Below are positions 1-7,014 of a stretch of 11,461 bases of DNA, piece by piece. The stretch's first letter is position 1. Each line of letters opens with the position of its first letter. The notes under the pieces were generated by a model. It was given only the letters and a program-made list of their open reading frames with translations. It was not told the origin of the DNA and did not search any database. Where the stretch lies: the NCBI GenBank assembly GCA_937876395.1, contig CALEIM010000042.1:1-11461 (forward strand). Reading direction: 5' to 3'. The position numbers and the translations under genes were made by a program. The stretch comes from an uncultured Wenzhouxiangella sp. Its GTDB lineage: Bacteria > Pseudomonadota > Gammaproteobacteria > Xanthomonadales > Wenzhouxiangellaceae.

Positions 1-341
1 GTCGCGACGACCTCGCCTTCGGCATCGTCGGTGCGCACATAAAAGGCATCGTCGTGCTGGAAAAATTCGGAGCGAATGCCGGCGTAGTCGAAGTGTGCGT
101 GGTTGAAATTGCCCAGCACGCTATCGGCATTGGCCGGCTGCATGGCCAGCTCATGATGCGAGCCCTGCCAGTCGCGATACGGGTCGGCATGACAGCGCCC
201 GCAGGTGGCCGCGCCCAGGTAATCAGAGGGCGTATCCAGCGTATGGGTCCAGTTCTCAGCGTCAGTTTTTTCGGTCGGCGAGCCGCCGCAGGCGGCCAGC
301 AATGCAGGCAGCAGAGCCGTCAGTGCCGCGTGGCGAATCAC
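1..341 (-). CDS. Multihaem-type c-cytochrome lipoprotein, N-terminal part (runs off left edge)
   Basis: Only the first 113 codons are in the window. The frame opens with GTG (339-341), which overlaps the upstream sulfatase stop as GTGA, so translation is probably coupled. The product begins with a short lipoprotein signal peptide ending in the lipobox LAAC (Cys18 lipidated, Gly at +2), so a lipid-anchored periplasmic or outer-membrane protein is expected. A CGRCH haem-binding motif lies at residues 47-51, followed by DW-x-x-SHHELAMQ. This CxxCH then W-x-x-SHH-x-x-AM arrangement is what I recall from tetratricopeptide-containing, cytochrome c554-like multihaem proteins. Further haem motifs or TPR repeats would be beyond the edge, so they are inferred and not seen. 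A TTG six codons upstream is a less likely start. The gene is the last visible member of the sulfatase operon. Its role next to sulfatases is unknown. Confidence 0.8.
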   Translation of the reverse strand, partial: MIRHAALTALLPALLAACGGSPTEKTDAENWTHTLDTPSDYLGAATCGRCHADPYRDWQGSHHELAMQPANADSVLGNFNHAHFDYAGIRSEFFQHDDAFYVRTDDAEGEVVA

Positions 342-2551
342 TGGCCGTTGTTGCGGCAAACCGTTCCCAGGTTATCCATGATGGTTTGCAGATCGGCCGC
401 GTCGGTCTGGCCGTCGTGGTTGAAGTCATAAGTGCTTGACCCGCTCCACTGGGCGGTGATCGCATGGTAGTTGTCGATATCGAGCTGATCGACCCGGCCG
501 TCATCGTTGCCGTCGCCGGGGCAGTCGATTTGCGATGCCAGCAGCGCGTCGATGGCCTGGCTCAGTTCAGCGTGGTTTGCGGCTGGAATCGGGCCGAGCT
601 CGCCTTCGGCCAGCAGCTCGTTGCTGGCCAGATCAAGCAGCGGCAGCGGACGGGCCTGGTTGATGTGGTAGAGCTCTTCGGCCGACAGCTCGATCGGGCC
701 GTCCGAGTTTGGATCGTAGTCCAGAGCGTGATTGCGGATCAGCTTGAAGTGTTCGTTGCGGATGGCCTGGTAGATGGTCCAGGCCATGAAGTAGCGATTG
801 CTTTCGTAGTTGTCCGGATCATCGTGGTAGATCGCCTGGTTGACCTGCCAGCACTGTTCCAGATCGCCCTGGATCACGTCGGGATCATCGGCGCCGATGC
901 CCCACCACACGCCACCGTTGTCTTCACAGACCGATTTTGAAACCGGGGTGTGCGAACAGGCGGTGGCAACCACGCAGGGACCGTTGCGGCCGCCGTCGAT
1001 CTGGATATTCAGGCCGCCCTGGGCAAAATTGTACTGGCGCAGGCCAAACTGGGCGGGGTTTTCCAGGTAGGGCAGCATGGGCACCGAGTCAATCGGTCGC
1101 GGTGCCAGCGCCGGCACGTCCAGGCCGGCTGCTTCGCCAAACAGGCTGAATACGTCCACTCCATTGATCATGTGTTCAATGTCGCGATTGGGCGATTGAA
1201 CCATCGGTCCTGCCACCACCAGCGGCACCCAGATACCGGTCTGATAGGCCGAACCCTTGGCCCGGGTCGGGTCGAAAGGCAGCTTGGCGGTCGGGCCAAA
1301 GGAGCCGTTGTCGCCGTAAATCACGATCAGGGTGTTGCTGTTGGTGGCTTCGAAATCGAGTGCGCCACCCACACCGGCTGCGGCCAGACCGGTTTCGATC
1401 ATCAGCCGGCCGAATTCGGTATCCAGCGCTTCAATCATGGCGTCGGTAATCCGGCGCTGATTGAGCAGATTGCCGCAGTCGGCGGTCAGATCGGCAGCAA
1501 CGCCGGAAGGCAGCAGCGCACCGGGCGGATGGTGGAGCGGGGTGTGCGGCGCGCTGAAGCTGACCGTGGCCATCCACGGCTTGCCCGAGCCGGACTGCTG
1601 CTGGATCCATTCGATGGCGGCGTTGACCTCCAGCGTTGAGCGATAGCCGCGCGCTCGCGGCTCGATCAGCTCGGCTTCATCCACCTGGCCGTTGTGATTG
1701 ATGACCAACGGCGAGACGTAGTGGGCGTTGCCGAGATCCCAGGCCAGATGAGCAGGCGCTTCACTCTGGCAGGCCGCGTCGGGCACCAGGATGCCGCCGT
1801 CGGTTACGCACTGCAGGCCGGGCGAGTCGCCGTAGGCATTGTTGCCGGACAGTTCGGTGCAATGGATATCACCGTTTGCCGCCGGAACGTAGCAGGCGCC
1901 GCTGTCGGCGCCGTTGGCTGGATCCGATGTGGTATCGGGCACGAAGCCGCAGGAATAGGTGCCGGCGGCACCAACGCCGCCGGCGGTGGTGTCGATCGAG
2001 TCCGGCAGACCGCCGGTCCAGCCTTCGAAGTAGTCCCAGCCCAGCTCGCTCGGTGCCGCCTGGCCGGCCGCGTTGTGTTCGGGGCCTGCCAGGTGGAACT
2101 TGCCGAACATCGCGCTTTGATAACCGGCGTGATCGAGCAGCTTGGGCACGGTCATTTCAAACTCGCTGATCTGGGAGTTGGCCAGATCATTTGGCCCGAG
2201 CGCCTGAAAGACGTTGTTGCGCAGTGGGTAGCGCCCGGTCAGCAGCACCGAACGGCCGGGCGAGCATTCCGGCATCGACCAGGTGTTGCGAAAGCGCAGC
2301 CCGCCGGCTGCGATGGCATCGATGCTGGGCATGGCCGGTGCAATCAGGCCGCCATAGCCGAAGCTGGTCATCTGATCGACACCGACATCGTCCATGATCA
2401 CTAGCAGAATGTTGGGTGGGCGCTGCTCGAAGCGGTCGACAAAAATCCAGTCCATGCCTTGGGTAAAGCTCGATGAGCTCGGGCTGGCCGCGGCCAGTGT
2501 GGTCGCCAGCAGCAGACCGACGGCGATCGCGTAATTGGCTGATCGAATCAT
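338..2551 (-). CDS. Secreted Cys-type sulfatase with C-terminal dockerin-like domain (copy 1)
   Basis: Alkaline-phosphatase-superfamily sulfatase (family S1), 737 residues, expected to hydrolyse a sulfate ester outside the cytoplasm; the substrate cannot be read from the sequence. A Sec signal peptide (about residues 1-23) is followed by WIFVDRFE and PPNILLVIMDD, whose Asp pair binds Ca. CSPGR at residues 96-100 is the formylglycine signature, with Cys96 the residue to be oxidised. GKFH (150-153), APHTP (H336), YGDNG (D414, N415) and AKGSAY (K432) complete the usual active site. Between 201 and 261 lies an insertion with five Cys; C359 and a second Cys cluster (VCEDNGG-x-WWG, then CWQVN) suggest disulfides in an oxidising compartment. 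The last 61 residues form a dockerin-like domain. The chosen ATG has AAGGA 7 nt upstream. An ATG 15 nt earlier (2566) overlaps the previous stop as ATGA but has no ribosome site. It is a tandem paralogue of the next gene to the right. Confidence 0.93.
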   Translation of the reverse strand: MIRSANYAIAVGLLLATTLAAASPSSSSFTQGMDWIFVDRFEQRPPNILLVIMDDVGVDQMTSFGYGGLIAPAMPSIDAIAAGGLRFRNTWSMPECSPGRSVLLTGRYPLRNNVFQALGPNDLANSQISEFEMTVPKLLDHAGYQSAMFGKFHLAGPEHNAAGQAAPSELGWDYFEGWTGGLPDSIDTTAGGVGAAGTYSCGFVPDTTSDPANGADSGACYVPAANGDIHCTELSGNNAYGDSPGLQCVTDGGILVPDAACQSEAPAHLAWDLGNAHYVSPLVINHNGQVDEAELIEPRARGYRSTLEVNAAIEWIQQQSGSGKPWMATVSFSAPHTPLHHPPGALLPSGVAADLTADCGNLLNQRRITDAMIEALDTEFGRLMIETGLAAAGVGGALDFEATNSNTLIVIYGDNGSFGPTAKLPFDPTRAKGSAYQTGIWVPLVVAGPMVQSPNRDIEHMINGVDVFSLFGEAAGLDVPALAPRPIDSVPMLPYLENPAQFGLRQYNFAQGGLNIQIDGGRNGPCVVATACSHTPVSKSVCEDNGGVWWGIGADDPDVIQGDLEQCWQVNQAIYHDDPDNYESNRYFMAWTIYQAIRNEHFKLIRNHALDYDPNSDGPIELSAEELYHINQARPLPLLDLASNELLAEGELGPIPAANHAELSQAIDALLASQIDCPGDGNDDGRVDQLDIDNYHAITAQWSGSSTYDFNHDGQTDAADLQTIMDNLGTVCRNNGQ
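341..523 (-). other. Dockerin-like Ca-binding domain of sulfatase copy 1
   Basis: Residues 677-737 hold two Ca-loop repeats: D-G-N-D-D-G-R-V-D-Q-x-D and, 24 residues later, D-F-N-H-D-G-Q-T-D-A-A-D. Each fits the dockerin/EF-hand loop pattern D-x-N-x-D-G-x-x-D-x-x-D. A Cys at either end (CPGDGN and GTVC) could close the domain by a disulfide. Dockerins in cellulosomes bind cohesins, but no cohesin or scaffoldin gene is in the window, so here the domain may simply be a Ca-stabilised attachment module. Confidence 0.75.
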
Positions 2552-2558
2552 GCGGTAT

Positions 2559-2563
2559 TCCTT
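2559..2563 (-). promoter_or_regulatory. Ribosome-binding site of sulfatase copy 1
   Basis: On the minus strand AAGGA lies 7 nt before the ATG at 2551. Its first A is the last base of the stop codon of sulfatase copy 2, so termination of one gene would place ribosomes at the start of the next. This favours the 2551 start over the upstream ATG at 2566. Confidence 0.6.
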
Positions 2564-4770
2564 CATTTAGGTGCTTGTTGAGCGGCGCACACGGTGCCAA
2601 GATTGGCTTCAATGATGGTCAGGTCGGCGGAGTCGGTCTGGCCGTCGAGATTGAAATCATAGGTGCTCGAACCACTCCATTCGGCGGTGATGGCGTGGTA
2701 GTTGTCGATGTCGGTCTGGTCAACTCGGCCATCGTAATTGCCATCGCCGGGGCAGGGCGGCTGGGTGGCCAGAATGGCATTCATTTCGGCACTCAGTTCG
2801 GCGTAGTTCATCGCCGCAATCGGGCCGGGCGGACCGTCGGCAAGCAGGTCCTGGCCTTCGCGATCAAGCACCGGCACCGGCACGCTCTGGTCGATGTGGT
2901 AGAGCTCTTCGGTTTCCACCGCAACACCGTCGTCAATGGCCGGGTCATATTCCAGCGCGCGGCTGCGGATCAGCTTGAACTGGTGGTTGCGAATGATTTC
3001 GGTTTCGGTTGCCAGCAGCGGAATGCGTTCCTGCTCATAGCTGCCCGGATCGTTGTGATAAATGGCCTGATTGACCTGCCAGCAGTGCTCCACGCCCTGT
3101 TCGATCAGATCCGGAACGATGGCCGGGTTGTCGGCCCCCTCGCCCCACCAGCGTCCGCCATTGTCTTCACACACCGTTTTGGCCGGCAGGGTGTGGCTGC
3201 ACAAGCCCAGAATCTCGCACGGACCGTTGATGGCACCGTCAAGCTGCAGGTTCTGCCCCGTCTGGACAAAGTTGAACTGGCGCAGCGGGAACTGATTGGG
3301 GTTTTCAAGATAGGGCTGCATGGGGACCGCATCAATCTGGCCCGACGCCTGCGCGGCCACATCCACGCCCGCCAGTTCGCCGAACAGATAGAAAAGATCG
3401 GCAATATTGACCATGTGCTCAACCGTGCGTCCGGGTGCGGCCACGTCCTGTCCGGCGACGATCAGCGGCACCCAGATGCCGCCCTGATAAGGCGTGCCCT
3501 TGGCTCGCAGTGGATCAAACGGTGCTTTGACAAAAGGTGTGAACGTGCCGTTGTCGCTGACCACGATTACCACGGTATTGCTGGCCGCCGGGTCATAGTT
3601 CAGACCGCCGCCGGGAGCAGCTTCGGCCAGGCCGGTCTCAAGCAGCACGCGGCCGAGCTCGGTATCAACCGCCTCGGTCATGGCATCGGATAAAAAGCGC
3701 TGATTGAGCACGCTGCTGCAGTCCGCGTTCAGCTGCCCGCCGATGCCGGATGGCAGCAGTCCAGACGGTGGATGCTGCACCGGCGTGTGCGGTGCCGTAA
3801 ACGCCAGGGTCACCATCCACGGCTGGCCCGAACCCTGCTGCTGATTGATCCAGTCGATCGCCGCATTGGCCTCAATGGTCGAGCGATAGCCGCGCCCGCG
3901 CGGGTCGATCAGCGCGGCTTCCTCTACCTGGTCACGGTCGTTGATGACCAGCGGCGAGACGTAGTGCGCATTCTCGCGATTCCAGTTCAGATGTTGCGGA
4001 GTTTCGGTCTGGCAAGCCTGGCCTGGCACCAGGATGCCGCCGCTGCTCAGGCACTGCAGTCCGGGTGATTCGCCGTGGGCGTTGTTGCCGCTCAAGTCAG
4101 TGCAGCCCAGATCGCCGTTTGAATCCGGGATATAGCAGGCGCCGGCGTCGGCACCGTTGCTCGGGTCGCTGGCCGTGTCCGGCACAAAGCCGCATGAATA
4201 GGTGCCTTCGGCGGCAACACCGCCGGCGGTGGTGTCGATCGAGGATGGAGCGCCGAGTATCCAACCGCTGAAATAGTCCCAGCCCAGCGCCTGTGGCGTG
4301 CCGTTGCTGGCGGCGTGGTTGAACGGCCCGGCAAGATGAAACTTGCCGAACATCGCGCTTTGATAGCCGGCGGGTTTCAGCAGTTTGGGCGCGGTCAGCT
4401 CAAACTCGCTGAGCTGCGAGTTGGCCAGATCATTCGGGCCGATGACCTGCATGAGCTGATTGCGCATCGGATAGCGCCCGGTCAGCGCAGAGGCGCGCGA
4501 GGGCGAACACACCGGCGTCGCCCAGGTATTGCGAAAGCGCAGTCCCTGATCGGCGATCGCGTCAATGCTTGGCACTGACGGTGGCAGTGCGCCGCCGTAG
4601 CCAAACGAGGCGAACTGGTCAATCCCGACATCGTCGAGAATCACCAGCAGGATATTGGGCGGACGCTCCTCGAAGCGGTCAGCGAATAGCCACGGGCTGG
4701 CCGCAGCAGAGGTTCCGGCTGTGCTCAACAGCAGGGAGCTCAGGAACAAGGTTGCAGATGCTAGACGCAT
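2563..4770 (-). CDS. Secreted Cys-type sulfatase with C-terminal dockerin-like domain (copy 2, first gene of operon)
   Basis: 735-residue paralogue of the following sulfatase. The two align without gaps from the PPNILLVI block for roughly 350 residues and are about two thirds identical by eye. A signal peptide (about 1-24) precedes SPWLFADRFEERPPN. The formylglycine motif is CSPSR (Cys88), closer to the classical consensus than the CSPGR of copy 1. GKFHLAGP, APHTP, VSDNG and AKGTPY supply the other active-site positions. The same Cys-rich insertion, VCEDNGG-x-WWG cluster and dockerin-like end are present. An open frame continues upstream to 4818, but the ATG at 4770 has a strong GGGAGGAG ribosome site, and the upstream ATG at 4806 lies inside the likely -10 box. 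Substrate unknown; FGly formation would need a separate maturase that is not in this window. Confidence 0.93.
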   Translation of the reverse strand: MRLASATLFLSSLLLSTAGTSAAASPWLFADRFEERPPNILLVILDDVGIDQFASFGYGGALPPSVPSIDAIADQGLRFRNTWATPVCSPSRASALTGRYPMRNQLMQVIGPNDLANSQLSEFELTAPKLLKPAGYQSAMFGKFHLAGPFNHAASNGTPQALGWDYFSGWILGAPSSIDTTAGGVAAEGTYSCGFVPDTASDPSNGADAGACYIPDSNGDLGCTDLSGNNAHGESPGLQCLSSGGILVPGQACQTETPQHLNWNRENAHYVSPLVINDRDQVEEAALIDPRGRGYRSTIEANAAIDWINQQQGSGQPWMVTLAFTAPHTPVQHPPSGLLPSGIGGQLNADCSSVLNQRFLSDAMTEAVDTELGRVLLETGLAEAAPGGGLNYDPAASNTVVIVVSDNGTFTPFVKAPFDPLRAKGTPYQGGIWVPLIVAGQDVAAPGRTVEHMVNIADLFYLFGELAGVDVAAQASGQIDAVPMQPYLENPNQFPLRQFNFVQTGQNLQLDGAINGPCEILGLCSHTLPAKTVCEDNGGRWWGEGADNPAIVPDLIEQGVEHCWQVNQAIYHNDPGSYEQERIPLLATETEIIRNHQFKLIRSRALEYDPAIDDGVAVETEELYHIDQSVPVPVLDREGQDLLADGPPGPIAAMNYAELSAEMNAILATQPPCPGDGNYDGRVDQTDIDNYHAITAEWSGSSTYDFNLDGQTDSADLTIIEANLGTVCAAQQAPK
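2566..2754 (-). other. Dockerin-like Ca-binding domain of sulfatase copy 2
   Basis: Residues 673-735 match the copy 1 domain almost position for position: loop D-G-N-Y-D-G-R-V-D-Q-T-D, the linker WSGSST, then loop D-F-N-L-D-G-Q-T-D-S-A-D and the closing GTVC. Conservation of both loops and both terminal Cys in the two copies argues that the module is functional and not a decaying tail. Confidence 0.75.
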
Positions 4771-4779
4771 GAGCTGCGG

Positions 4780-4787
4780 CTCCTCCC
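4780..4787 (-). promoter_or_regulatory. Ribosome-binding site of sulfatase copy 2
   Basis: GGGAGGAG on the minus strand, 9 nt before the ATG at 4770. It is the strongest Shine-Dalgarno match noticed in the window and fixes the start of the operon's first gene. Confidence 0.7.
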
Positions 4788-4804
4788 TTTTCTTGATTTT
4801 TGTC

Positions 4805-4834
4805 ATTCTACCGCGCACCAGGTTTTACTAACAA
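4805..4834 (-). promoter_or_regulatory. Likely sigma-70 promoter of the sulfatase-cytochrome operon
   Basis: On the minus strand a -35-like TTGTTA (4829-4834) is followed after 18 bp by a -10-like TAGAAT (4805-4810). Transcription would start near 4798, leaving a leader of about 28 nt that contains the GGGAGGAG ribosome site. The surroundings are AT-rich compared with the genes on both sides. Assigned by eye only; no operator repeat was recognised. Confidence 0.5.
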
Positions 4835-4924
4835 GAATAATGTTGCAAGAAAATGCCGGGCAGGCGGCTGCCCCGACCCTGCGCTGCATGACTACTGGCA
4901 CGGTCCGGCGCCAGCCTGTGCGGG

Positions 4925-4930
4925 TACAAT
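4925..4930 (+). promoter_or_regulatory. Possible -10 box of the pcm-tolC transcript
   Basis: TACAAT on the plus strand, 38 nt before the chosen pcm start, with a purine-rich base run just after it. No convincing -35 hexamer lies 16-18 bp upstream, so the promoter may be weak or activator-dependent. A start near 4937 would exclude the upstream ATG at 4942 as the initiation codon. Confidence 0.35.
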
Positions 4931-4968
4931 AGGCCCCGTTGATGCCCCTTGATTCGGATGGTGTTTCG

Positions 4969-5628
4969 ATGTCGATTAGTCGTGAGAAAGCGCGCTTCAA
5001 TATGGTTGAGCAGCAGGTTCGCCCCTGGGATGTGCTTGATTCTGGCGTGCTGGATGCCCTGCGCGAAGTGCCGCGTGAAGATTTCGTCGCCGATGCGCAT
5101 CGCCGCCTGGCCTTTTCCGATTTGCGTCTTCCGCTGGGTCACGGCCAGGTGATGATGCGGCCGGTTGAAGAAGGTCGCATGCTCCAGGCGCTGGAAATCG
5201 AGCCCGGCCAGCGCGTGCTCGAAATCGGCACCGGCTCGGGTTTTACCTCGACCTGCATGGCCTATCTCGGAGCGCGGGTGCTCAGCGTGGAGCTGTTCGA
5301 AGACCTGGCCGAGAGCGCCGCTGAACGAATTGAACGCAGTGGTATTGACGGAGTCGAAGTGCTTCGAGCCGACGCGCTGGGCGAATTCAGCCCGTCGGGC
5401 CAGTTTGACGTCGTGGCGGTTACCGCATCGGCTGCCGAAGTGCCCGAGCGCTTTTTACAGTGGGTGCGTCCGGGCGGACGTCTGTTTGCCGTGCGCGGGT
5501 TCAGTCCGGTCATGGAGGCCGTTGGCATGATCCGAACCGAGGGCGGTCATTGGGGGGTCGAAAGTCTGTTCGACACCGATGTGCCGCGTCTGATCGGTGC
5601 CGAGGACCAGCCCCGCTTCGAGTTCTGA
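4969..5628 (+). CDS. Protein-L-isoaspartate O-methyltransferase family protein
   Basis: 219-residue SAM-dependent methyltransferase of the PCMT family, cytoplasmic. The N-terminal block (RFNMVEQQVRPWDVLD, then VPREDFV) is followed by LPLGHGQVMMRP at about 55-65 and SAM-binding motif I, VLEIGTGSGF, at 83-92. VLSVELFEDLAESA and FDVVAVTASA fit the next Rossmann strands. Classical PCMT carries GQTIS where this protein has GQVMM, so methyl transfer to isoaspartyl residues is not assured. I recall the same subfamily next to tolC and waaA in beta- and gammaproteobacteria, which hints at an envelope-related role (from memory). The start at 4969 begins at the conserved region; an in-frame ATG at 4942 and TTG at 4939 lie too close to the likely -10. 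No strong ribosome site is visible. tolC follows after 29 nt, probably in the same transcript. Confidence 0.88.
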   Translation: MSISREKARFNMVEQQVRPWDVLDSGVLDALREVPREDFVADAHRRLAFSDLRLPLGHGQVMMRPVEEGRMLQALEIEPGQRVLEIGTGSGFTSTCMAYLGARVLSVELFEDLAESAAERIERSGIDGVEVLRADALGEFSPSGQFDVVAVTASAAEVPERFLQWVRPGGRLFAVRGFSPVMEAVGMIRTEGGHWGVESLFDTDVPRLIGAEDQPRFEF

Positions 5629-5657
5629 TCGCAAGCCATTCAAGTGGAATCACAATA

Positions 5658-7010
5658 ATGAGTTACAAGCAAGGAATTTCCGTTCTGGCCCTGGCCCTGG
5701 GGCTGAGTACTTCTGTCGGTGCCGTTGACCTGATCGGCGTCTATGAGCTGGCCCAGAGTCACGATGCCGAAATCCGGGCCGCCGAGCAGCGCCTGGCCGC
5801 GGCCGGCGAAATCCCCGTCCAGGCACGGGCCAACCTGCTGCCCTATATCGACGGTTCGGCGGGGATCAACCGGGGCTCATCGAGAACAACCATTGCCGGC
5901 ACCCGGCTTGATTCGCGGGATTCCGATACCGAGAACTGGCGAGTCAACCTGCAGCAGAGCATTTACGATGATGCCAACTACGGGCGCCTGGACCGCGGAC
6001 ATGCCGAGCTGAGCGTTGCCGAGGCTCAGTACCGCGAAGCCTGGCAGACGTTTTTGTTTCGCGTCTCGCAGCGCTACTTTGACGTGCTCACCGCGCTCGA
6101 TTCGGTGCGCTTTGCCAAGGCCGAAGAAACCGCGCTCCAGCGCCAGTTCGAGCAGGCCGAGCAGCGTTTTGAGGTCGGCTTGGCGGCGGTCACCGATGTC
6201 CATGAAGCGCGCGCGGTCTACGATGCGGCGCGTGCCAGCCTGATCATTGCCGAGAATGTCCTGGAAGACGCCCGCGAGGCCCTGCGCGAAATCACCGGCG
6301 CCTGGTTTGAATCTTTCGCGCGGCTCCAGGAAGATATTCCCTTGAGCCCGCCGCAGCCGGCCGATCCTGAGGAGTGGGTGGCCATGGCGCTGGATTTCAG
6401 CCCGCTGGTGCTCCAGCAGATCGCCCAGCTTGACGTGGCCCAGGCCGATCTGCGCATTGCACGCGCCGGGCATCTGCCAACGCTGGGTTTGAGCGCCGGC
6501 TTTTCCAATATGACAAATAACAAGTGGATGGATACCGATCCGGTGACCCAGGAGCCGGTGGTCTCGGGAGTGATGGAAAACGAAGGCTGGGACGTGGGGC
6601 TGACCCTCAATGTGCCGATCTTTTCAGGATTTGCCACCCAGTCGCGCCGTCGCCAGGCCGGCCATTTTCTGCGCGCCGCCGATCACGGTCTGTGGCAGGT
6701 CGAGCGTGCCGTTCAGCGTCAGACCGAAACCGCCTTCCGCGCCATCGTTGCCGGTGTTCAGGAAGTGGAAGCGCGTCACCAAGCCGTGATTTCAGCGGCC
6801 AGTGCGCTGGAAGCGACCAATGCCGGCTTTGAGGTTGGCACCCGAACCATTGTCGATGTGCTCCAGGCCGAGCAGCGCTTTTTCCAGGCCGAGCGCAACT
6901 ACTCCGATGCCCGTCATCAGTTCATCCTCAACCAGCTTCGCCTGCGCGAGGCCGCCGGCGTGCTTGAGGAAGACAATCTGGTGTGGGTCAACGGTCTGCT
7001 GACCAACTGA
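5658..7010 (+). CDS. tolC: TolC-family outer-membrane channel protein
   Basis: 450 residues, close to the usual TolC length. It forms the trimeric outer-membrane exit duct used by type I secretion and by RND or ABC drug-efflux pumps. The signal peptide spans about residues 1-22 (ending SVGA). Two OEP repeats follow, each with the long, Ala- and Gln-rich helices of the periplasmic tunnel. The repeat hallmarks are FEVGLAAVTDVHEAR in the first and FEVGTRTIVDVLQAEQRF in the second. NVPIFSGF marks the strand region of the second repeat. The ATG at 5658 directly precedes the signal peptide; an open frame reaching back to 5460 overlaps pcm and was discarded. It follows pcm by 29 nt and ends 4 nt before the convergent waaA stop. 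No inner-membrane pump or adaptor gene is in the window, so its partner is unknown. Confidence 0.93.
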   Translation: MSYKQGISVLALALGLSTSVGAVDLIGVYELAQSHDAEIRAAEQRLAAAGEIPVQARANLLPYIDGSAGINRGSSRTTIAGTRLDSRDSDTENWRVNLQQSIYDDANYGRLDRGHAELSVAEAQYREAWQTFLFRVSQRYFDVLTALDSVRFAKAEETALQRQFEQAEQRFEVGLAAVTDVHEARAVYDAARASLIIAENVLEDAREALREITGAWFESFARLQEDIPLSPPQPADPEEWVAMALDFSPLVLQQIAQLDVAQADLRIARAGHLPTLGLSAGFSNMTNNKWMDTDPVTQEPVVSGVMENEGWDVGLTLNVPIFSGFATQSRRRQAGHFLRAADHGLWQVERAVQRQTETAFRAIVAGVQEVEARHQAVISAASALEATNAGFEVGTRTIVDVLQAEQRFFQAERNYSDARHQFILNQLRLREAAGVLEEDNLVWVNGLLTN

Positions 7011-7014
7011 TCAT

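Noticed and set aside
2473..3693. Long open frame (406 codons) on the plus strand opposite sulfatase copy 2, and similar ones at 464-940, 950-1639 and 1694-2404
   Set aside because: Low-complexity, His/Arg/Val-rich shadow of GC-rich codons on the opposite strand. The sulfatase frame carries every catalytic motif, and the shadow shows no recognisable domain.
5460..5657. Upstream extension of tolC overlapping pcm
   Set aside because: The signal peptide begins at the ATG at 5658; the extra residues are the shadow of pcm in another frame.
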